NCBI RefSeq assembly: GCF_963576675.1 | Contig: NC_088918.1 | Span: 63,133,001-63,197,000 of the forward strand | Direction: 5' to 3' | DNA from: Euphorbia lathyris | Lineage: Eukaryota > Streptophyta > Magnoliopsida > Malpighiales > Euphorbiaceae | DNA length: 64,000 nt | In this document: one piece after another, positions 55,621 through 64,000 of the stretch | How positions within the stretch are numbered: the first letter of the stretch is position 1 | How the letters are laid out: each line of letters begins with the position of its first letter | Position numbers and translations under genes: made by a program | Notes under the pieces: generated by a model | Told to the model about the DNA's origin: nothing | What the model saw: only the letters and a program-made list of their open reading frames with translations | Database searches by the model: none

Positions 55621-57400
55621 CCAAAAGTCTTGATAAGTTTGCTACTTGCGGTTGTAAAAAGCAGTGTCAAGTTTGTTAAGCACTTATAAGCTTAACATAA
55701 GGTTTCCTAAGCACCCTTATACTTATGGTAGGTTTGAGATGTACCTATTAGAAAAATCCTAAGACACACTATTGAGTAGTGGAGTAGGCTCAGTTTTGCC
55801 GAACCATTATCAATCTTTATGTGTCTCAATGTCTCTATCATTACTCTGTTTATTATTTACACAAGCTCATTATTATTCATACCTTAATCCATTAGAGGAA
55901 CTATTATATCTAGTTAATAATATTTTATCTGTTTCAAAAGTTTTACAAATATTTAATTACATATCTTTTGTAAAACCAGTTTTAAGGACATACTATATTG
56001 GACTAAAGTGTTACTAAATATTAAACTCTTAAACCAAAATAGTTGACAATAAGAAAAAAGATGACAGCAAAAGAAGAAATGAATGAATCATTTACCTCTG
56101 CACAGATGCTACCGACTTGCTTCAACAGGGTACAATCCAACATGAGTTTCAACACCTAAAAATTATTGCAATAAAATAATAAGATGTATCTTTTGGATGT
56201 AATATTTGTAAATTATAATAATCTATAATGTTATTCTACTCAATAAACGCAACTACAAGCATGCATCCCAGTTAACTTAGATGTAACAATATAAATTATG
56301 ACAAATCATCTAACATAGTTTGGTGACATCAATTGCTTCTACATGATTCGACCTCAGCTTGTAAGTCATATCATCCACAACACTAATGACTAGTGAATGC
56401 TTGTCATCCATGTTAGACATATGATGAGAAACTTTCTATACCATAAATACCTACAATACAAAAACAGGTTTAACCAACACATTATTATACAAACCTAAAA
56501 CTATGCATTAAACTATGGATTTCTTAATATAAAATGACAAATAGTTCAAAAATATAAAGCTAACCTTATAAGGAGAAAGTTCTATACTCATACTCATATG
56601 TGAGAGAATTATCACATCAGTTGCTTCTATTATAGCCTCAAATATTTTTAATCCCCAATAAAATTAAAATTCATACATAAAATTATAACTTTTTGTTGCA
56701 AATGAATTAGAATTTAAAAAACATAAAGAAATCGGATGTACAAGTGCCAATATCTCATTCTTCCATCTTTGGAAAAAAATCATAATTTTAGCTAGACCTA
56801 GAAATTCATCAAAGTATTGTTCAGTTTAGATTATGTCACAAAGAAGAGTGTCAACACACTTATACAAACATATAGTTTAATCATATATAGTACATCGAAA
56901 AAGCGATTCAAAACAATATATGTTGTCAAGGAGAAATTTGTTAAAACATGGCTTACCTTGAGGACATCAACTAACTTCTGTGCATATACATAAAAAAATT
57001 GAAACATCTTATTTTTTTATTTTACGATTGATTGCTGCGTACTTTTTGAATATTTACTTCTTAATTTCAGCTACATTAGGCAATTATTGTGAAATTTAAA
57101 ATGTTCTTTTTGCAACTTTTATTAAGGATTCTAATCTCTATTTTTTATTATTAGTGGTGGATACAAATTGCGTAAGCAATTTGAATGTTTTAATATAACT
57201 TATTTTTTTTGCGTCTTTAGTTTACTTTAATTTTTGTTGAGGTTTCATTTACTGGAGAATTAGTAGATTATTTATTTTCTTAGAATTGATTGTATTGATC
57301 TATAGAATGTTTCGATGATGATACTATTCATAACAGGTGAACAAGTGAGTATAATGATAAATATTTTACATATTGAGCAAATAAATGAGATAAATACTTA
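55621..57400 (-). other. Duplicated host segments, copy B, with putative exons
   Basis: 55735-56165 matches 25735-26215, 56530-56995 matches 17155-17620, and 57000-57400 matches 49430-49885. Minus-strand exon-like blocks: about 56565-56650 (FEAIIEATDVIILSHMSMS with a GTTAGC donor), about 56345-56451 (SHHMSNMDDKHSLVISVVDD after a TGTATTGTAG acceptor, one stop in the frame), and 56096-56155 (VLKLMLDCTLLKQVGSICAE between AG and GT). I do not recognise the gene; the blocks suggest a decayed host gene on the minus strand. Confidence 0.45.
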
Positions 57401-58215
57401 TCAAATTAGTGTAATAAGAATATGTGTAATACTTATCAAATGAGATAATCAACTAATGCCAAGCTTGTTGAGGTTCGTTTAAAATGGACTGACTCCTTCC
57501 TACTAGCCAAGCAAAAGGCTAAGAACAAGGTAATTACAATTTAACATCTCAAACTAAACAAAAAGAAAATCCATTAAAAAAGTTCTCTTTCACAGGTCCC
57601 CTCCACTTGATGCCTACCTCCTCCCCTCTTCCTTTTGCTTTCTTCTTTCTTCCATGTTCTTCCTCCTCAAATCTATGGCTTTATTTCTGACTTTCTAGTT
57701 TTTTACTGGTTTTCCATTTGTTTCAGTTGAATCCATACCTTTCATTGGATTTTATCTGTCTGATTCGCATCTGTTAGTTATAACTCTATCGTTTATGCTT
57801 TTTCGGGTTTAGCAAGAGCGTAAATGTATTATTTTATAAGTATATCTACGGATCTATGGGGTTGCACTAGTAAAAAAGACACATACCCTATTAGCCGGAA
57901 GGGACTAAATGATGACGATTGGTTGGCAGTTGCCTTCATGCGGAGTTGGATTTGTGAGAAGTATGAGTTTTATCATTTTGTTGTTTTAGTTGTACCTTTT
58001 ATGGTTATTTTTACTTTTTATAGCTTTTATATTGCCTCTATAGACGTTGTATTAGGCATTAGCCTATACCTAAGGTTTTCTCCCTTACTTTTTTTCATGA
58101 TGTACTTGTTCTTCTTTATCTAATGAAATGATTAAGCATTATTATAAAAAAAGTACTATTCTTAGAATGAAAAATAAAAAATTAAAATGCAAAACTACTT
58201 AAACTATGCATAATA
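57401..58215. other. Unassigned sequence
   Basis: A C- and T-rich stretch at 57595-57680 and an open frame of 99 residues at 57824-58123 without recognisable family. The right end (58150-58205) matches 53380-53430. I see no supported gene. Confidence 0.4.
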
Positions 58216-60412
58216 TACTACACCATAAAACTCATACCGCAACTAAATTTAAATTTTGTTGCTTGAAAGTTGATGCATTAAATGAATTTATTTTCTATAT
58301 TTCAATATTGTTGCATTTTTATTGCATTAAGTTTCAAATTAGCAAGGTTATAAAAAATGCAACAAAAATATTAATTGTTGCTTTGCATGTTGCATTAAGT
58401 AAGCTAGTCCAACAATTTGTTTAAATTGTTAGGAAACTAAGGTAAAACTGGAAAAATAACTAAAATTATAATTGTTACAATCACATTTGAGTGATCCATT
58501 GCAACAAAAATAAATCCATAAAATTATAATTGTTACACATAAAACTGAAAACTAACAAATATATAATATTACAATTAAAATACTCTATTATTTTATTAAT
58601 ATATAAAAATATTAAATATTAATTTCTTGGGAACCATTATACAATGTTAAATTGAATTTGTAACTTTAAATAATAAATTCAATAAACGAAAACTATTTTG
58701 AGTCATACACAGAATGAATACAACATGTTTGTTAAAATGCTTCTTAGAAGTCTTTGTTATTAAATATTTGGTTTTATGTTTATGTTGTTAAAGATAGTTC
58801 AGAAAATTCCACAGCTGAAATGAGAATCCATCCCTACATTTGAATCAAATTCCCAATGTTCATTTGAATCCTTGTACCATTTCTGTGAACATTGCTTGTA
58901 GCTCCTATATTTCACACATCTTCTTCTACATATATATGTTAACATATTCAAGCAGGATGAGATTTTAAAATATGCAAATTCATTAGGAGAAAGATAAAAA
59001 TAGATGAAACACAATCTCCTACACAAACTCCTAATATCCCTAAAACAACCAAATTAATTATGAGAGGAGAGAATAAGAGAATAAAACCTAAAAAATAATG
59101 AATGAAATAAAATCTGTGACTGACCTCATCTTCTCATTGTTCATATAATTTCATATCATACAATGCTCTTTTCTTCGCATCTGATAATACTGAATAAGCA
59201 TGTTGAATTTGTTAGAATTTTCTTTTGGCTTCACTCAACACATGAGACAAACTTCTCGTCCGTCTATCAGGATGTCATTGTTGCAATTAAATTCAATTAG
59301 AGCATATCCAAATGGAATGAACTATGAATATGATCCAGCAAATTAAGAGTTGAGTTGACATAACCAGTCTGCGATAAGCTTGTTTAATTTCATGAATAGA
59401 AGAATCTCAAATGACATCAAGAACATTGTAATAAGAATTCTAACCAACCATGTTTCTCAAAATAAACACTTGTAATAGAGATTGTTGTGTAAGAATGCAA
59501 TATATGTATTATGTATATAAAGAAAAAGGAACAATGGTTGAATTGAGTTGGATAACTGAGATATTTATTTATAAAATGAGTGTCCTTGGTGATGATTGGG
59601 CATGGAAAGTTTTAGAAGTAGAGCTAAGTGTCCTTAATAATGATCAGACCTGTAAACTTTTCGAAGGAGAAGTTTTTGAAGGAGAAGAAGAAGAGATATT
59701 TCCAAGAAAAGAGAGAGAAGATAGTTCTAGAGCTTCTACATGTGGATGGAAGCCGTACCCTTCTCCATGATGAAGTTAGATTCTCCAACTATTACTATTA
59801 TTTTGATCATTTAGCTTTTCATATTTCTTAATTACATACAAATACACTAAACTCATCTTACTTTATGGTTAATTATCTATTAACTTATTCGGATATTAAT
59901 TATTCTTATTTGTTAATGCTTGCTAAATGCTTTGAGAGATGACATTAGTGAGGTGTTAGGTTTCTCAAACTCATTAATTCTTATCTATTAAATAATTAAT
60001 TTATTAGTTTTTTAATTGCTCATTAATGTCAAGTATCCGTCTTAATCTTAAGAACTGAATGGAATGTTGTTGTTTTTTTACCTAGTATGTTAATTAAGTT
60101 TACTTTTAGTTAGTTATTTAATGGAAGTTTGCATAAGATAAACAGTTTAATTGCATTTGATTTATGCAACAATAAGAATTTGTTGTATTTTTACGAAAAA
60201 TTGTTAATTTATTTATAAATTTGTTGCAACTTAACAAAAAAATATCAAACAATTGTTAATTTTGCTATTTTGGTAAATTGTTGCATTTATGAATAATACT
60301 ACATCAGCAACTGCAACAGTTGGATTTTTGTTCAATAGGCCATTTTTGCTTATTGCAACTCAAAAAGGGCAATAATTTTACTTAGTTGCAGTATGCGTTT
60401 TATATGGTAGTG
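58216..60412. mobile_element. CACTA-like non-autonomous element (CACTA-3)
   Basis: The inverted ends are TACTACACCATAAAACTCAT on the left and, reversed, CACTACCATATAAAACGCAT on the right, both continuing with a CATACYGCAACTAA phrase. Many subterminal GTTGCA/TGCAAC motifs are present. The duplicated locus near 53430 lacks it and shows the empty site. The first base of the left end seems mutated (T for C). No transposase was recognised. Confidence 0.65.
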
Positions 60413-60842
60413 ATCAGTACTTATGTACAAATAAAGAATAAGATGAATTAAGATGAATAATTCTCTTAAAATCTAATATGAATAAATCACGTGCAAATAT
60501 AAGAGACAAAGAGATAAAAATCAAAATAAAAAATGATGATATAGAAATCTTATAAAAAGAACAAATTTGTTAAAATCAGTCTCATATCAAGAGTACATCT
60601 TCAAAAACTATTATAAAAGTAGATTACAAATAGTGTTATTCAAAGACTTTTATATTAAAAAACCATCATAAAAAACCTTTACTAACAAAAATCTTATATA
60701 AGATCTCTATTGCAAAGTGTTTTAATTACTAAAAACAAAATAATAAACACTTCACAACGTTCATATTACAATGGATATATTATCTTTAACTATAAAAAGA
60801 GACCAAAGCCTCATTTTCAAATTGGGAAGACTTGCAACATAC
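60413..60842. repeat. Repeat unit R, copy 3
   Basis: Diverged copy of 53480-53880 (ATTCTCTTAAAATCTAATATG to AGACTTGCAACA). Cut on the right by the next CACTA element. Confidence 0.6.
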
Positions 60843-63800
60843 ACTACAACAAATCATCACTTGCGCCATGGTTAGAATCATGGCACAAGTGTAATATTTC
60901 CGTGGCTATGCTATTTAGCCACAGAAATTCAAGGAGGACACTCATGTGGCGCAAATGAGCGTGGCTACGTAGTTGCCATGGGAAAACAATGGTAGTGGCA
61001 TAAATTGATTTTTATGCCACAGAAAAATCCGTGGCTAATCACATCCCTTTGCCACGAATTAAATCGTGGCAAAAGTAAAATTCCCATGGCAAGACATAGA
61101 GGTCTGTAGCAATTAATCTCACTAAGCCACGAACATAATTGTGGCAAAAATAGAACATTTGTGATTATAAACCTTACTTAGCCACAAGTATAATCGTGGC
61201 AAACTTATCAATTTTTTTAATTTAATTTAATTTTTAATTTTTTTTATTATTATTATTAGATTGAAAGCAGTTAGAATAAAATTAAAATTGGTAAAAAAAA
61301 GGATATAACATAAATATACACTGCAAAATTTTAACAACTTTTTGTGAAAAATAAATGATTATCAACATGAGTATAAATGTCATATATATACACACATCAG
61401 AGGACAACACTTCAAATGATGTAATTTTATTCTATCTTTTACATATCTGCTATTAGTTCTTGAAATGCATCAGTAGATACACTCTGTGTTGCAAATTATC
61501 CCAAAACAATTGCCTTTCTAGGTCCCGATGGTGTACTTGTTTGGCTTCTCATTTGTAGAATAATTTTTGAGATAAATAGATCATGCATCAACAGTTCTAT
61601 GTTCCAATTCCACGTCCCTCTCCATAGTTGCCTATTTTACCAAATGGACATTATCAACCATAAAAAGAGAATACACAAGTATATAAATCATTATACTGAT
61701 CAGACATAAACTAATTTAGTAGTATTATGAGATGCACATTCTTCTCTAGTCCTCCTTTGTACTGCCGCGAGCACCTCCCTAAGAACTTGATAGATAGAAA
61801 AATATAATTTATAATATGAGCACCTTATTGTAAAACAGTTTATATATGAATATCCTCAAATAAAAGTAACACAATTCAATCGATGGTAGACGAAACTAGT
61901 TTACCTGCATCATCATTGTCTATGTCAGTTCTCTGTTTTGCATAATAGATTCCATTTTTGCCTGGAATATAACGAGTGTTAAAGACCCTTAATGCAGACT
62001 AATGTCATTAAAAATGCAACATTTCACAAGAAGAAAGACTAGAGTAAACTGTAGAACCCCAAAATGTGCAGATTTACATGAAAAAGTCATCTTCATGAGG
62101 ACAAATCAAGAGTAGCACAATTTTGAACATGAAAAGAGGAGAAAACTTGAAAAGAGGAGAAAACCTGCAGAGAAGCCATATTTCCTTTGGTTAAAGCAGC
62201 ATGTTTCTTAAGTGCGTCCATAAATTGACAAGGGACTCAATTTCAGAAATTTTTGCAACTCAGCCATATTTGACTATACTTTTTTCATTCCAAGTTTAGA
62301 TATATATAGTTGACTGGCATGTTAGAGCATGTCCAAAGCTAACTAGAAATTTGACTCTCTAAAATAATATAAAATAAGTACAATAGTTACTAATTTTGAA
62401 GGTTTAAATTATTGTAATCCTAAGTTCATCAACAAAAAGAACTGATCCACCTAAACAAACCACTCACTACAAATAAAATGGATAGGAACAATATTCTCAA
62501 AATGTTATAACATTGTAACATTACCTCTACATCACATATGATAAACTATAGAACCCCAACACAACAACAACAATAACAAAGCGTTAGTCCCGAAATGATT
62601 CGGGTTAAACTAGAACCCTAGTGCCAAAGAAAAAATAAACTAAAATTTACCAAATGAATTTGCAACGAGTTTATTATAAAAGAAGAATTCACTAAGGCAC
62701 ACAATTTGTCTCTTCTTGCATGTGCAGACTAACAAATAGGCAAAATCATCCTAAGGTATTGTAAAACTCCTTCAAGGTACCACTTTGATTTTTAGCTGAA
62801 TTTTTGTCATTAAATTGTGATTAAGAATGTTAGCTCAAGTTGAAAAAGGAAACCCAATCAGCCTCTTATTTTCAAATTCAAAAGATCACAATGAAATAGA
62901 GTCGAAATGAAGTAAAATATACATATTTCTTGATATTTCTAAGCTCCTCATGAAGTTTGGCTCTTTCACCAAGATGAGAAGCGAGCATCGCATAAGGGTT
63001 TGAAGCTCGTCATCGTCCTGTTATCATAACTACAATTCCAGATTAGAACAACCATTTTGTAAGTATTAGGACTTCTAAAATACAAAGAAGAAAAAGGAGC
63101 AGTTAGGACATTTATTAACAATATATAAAAAGCGAAACATATAACTCTCCAAAAGCAAGCCACATTAGAATAAATGGTGACATTTCAACATATTAAAAAA
63201 CCTCAATTTTATAACTTAATTATCCCTCAAGAGTTTATTATAGGGATGAGGAGAAGGCAACCTTGAGTAGCATATAACTATAATAATTAAATCAAATGTG
63301 AACTATTTCTTTTTTTTTGTGAAGATGGTGTACTATTTCTTTTTGTGATTTTGTGCACTAAATTAGGCTAATTAATTAGCTCATTTCATTTTACAATTGA
63401 ATTGGCAATTCATATAAGTGGGATGTAGACCCTTGATACGGCCCACTCTAATAGATACTATAATGCTAATTTTAGTTACATTGCCTATAAATTAATGTAT
63501 AAATTTAGTGATATTATGAGCACTTAACATATATAATTGAACAACTTTGTATTATTTGAACCAGAGGATAGAACTAATGCATATAGAGACATATTCAACA
63601 TAATTAATATCACCTTAATTCTATTCAATCACAATATTAATCCATCATTAAGCATTACATATACGAGTAATCACCCATATTTATGTCAATTAGTAAGAGT
63701 ATATTAATATACAGAGGATCACTAAGAGTAGAATATCTTACCAATCCTCCAAATTTGAAACTACAAGCATTCTGCAAGAGTTTGGATAAGTCTCATTCAT

Positions 63801-64000
63801 AGTGTGATTAAGTTAGAAATCACCCCCACTTTCCCATTAAACTAAGGAGAAGTAAGATCCTACCAACATAAGACTATTGGTTTAATTACCAAGTGCCAAA
63901 TAAGACAGTTGTTATTTTAAAGACAATATCAATGTCATAACAATGAACATACATGCTTGAAACTTCTTACAAATAAGTCCAATTCCACAATCAAAGTAAT
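60843..64000. mobile_element. CACTA-2: start of a CACTA transposon running off the window
   Basis: It begins CACTACAACAAATC, with dense subterminal repeats on the theme TTAGCCACGA and CGTGGCAAA to about 61210. It interrupts repeat unit R. No right end (GTAGTG) was found before 64000. Exon-like pieces on the minus strand near 62155-62225 (MDALKKHAALTKGNMASLQ before a GT) and 62945-63010 (YAMLASHLGERAKLHEEL) could be from a transposase or accessory gene. I cannot name them, and the rest is AT-rich without a supported gene. Confidence 0.7.

Noticed and set aside
57824..58123. Possible small membrane protein of 99 residues
   Set aside because: The hydrophobic part is AT-rich low-complexity sequence; there is no family, promoter or second copy to support it.

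Overview
The window looks like intergenic nuclear DNA of a flowering plant, probably a eudicot. It is AT-rich, contains no complete host gene that I can support, and consists mostly of transposable elements nested in one another. No tRNA, rRNA or CRISPR array was seen. The plant assignment rests on Tat-lineage Ty3/gypsy elements with two RNase H domains, a Tnt1-like Ty1/copia element, a plant mobile domain (PMD) gene, and a fragment of the chloroplast glycolate/glycerate transporter gene PLGG1.

Layout. (1) 1-15839 is the right-hand part of a Tat-lineage element (Tat-1): broken pol, then an antisense, intron-containing PMD-type gene with its own TATA box (4018-6988), a tandem-repeat 3' region, and a 3' LTR (8267-15839) split by a 4.9-kb CACTA transposon (8906-13815) that carries part of PLGG1. 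(2) 18178-24901 is a decayed copia element holding two hAT-type non-autonomous elements. (3) 26477-48612 is a minus-strand Tnt1-like copia element whose coding sequence is intact apart from a complete 17.3-kb second Tat element (Tat-2, 29794-47104) inserted in it, with a 5-bp target duplication. (4) 49886-53354 is a small Helitron containing a 5'-truncated LINE (50499-53198). (5) 53360-60842 is an old, diverged duplication of the locus that also flanks the elements further left. It carries short putative exons and is interrupted by a TIR element (54181-55123), a foldback MITE and a CACTA-like element (58216-60412). (6) A further CACTA element starts at 60843 and runs off the right edge.

The most unusual material is in the two related Tat elements. 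Tat-2 encodes four capsid-like gag modules in tandem and shows no protease before reverse transcriptase. Tat-1 carries a spliced antisense PMD gene, of which Tat-2 keeps only the last two exons. Both have three consecutive hairpins just after pol, whose outer stems differ but whose inner part is conserved. Both LTRs carry three stem-loops with an invariant nine-base loop and changing stems. The two U3 regions have unrelated sequences, yet each is a cluster of perfect palindromes ending at the TATA box. Most premature stops in the Tat coding regions are of the CAG-to-TAG or TGG-to-TAG kind, as expected from decay of methylated cytosines.

All calls come from reading the sequence by eye. No database search, alignment program or folding program was run.
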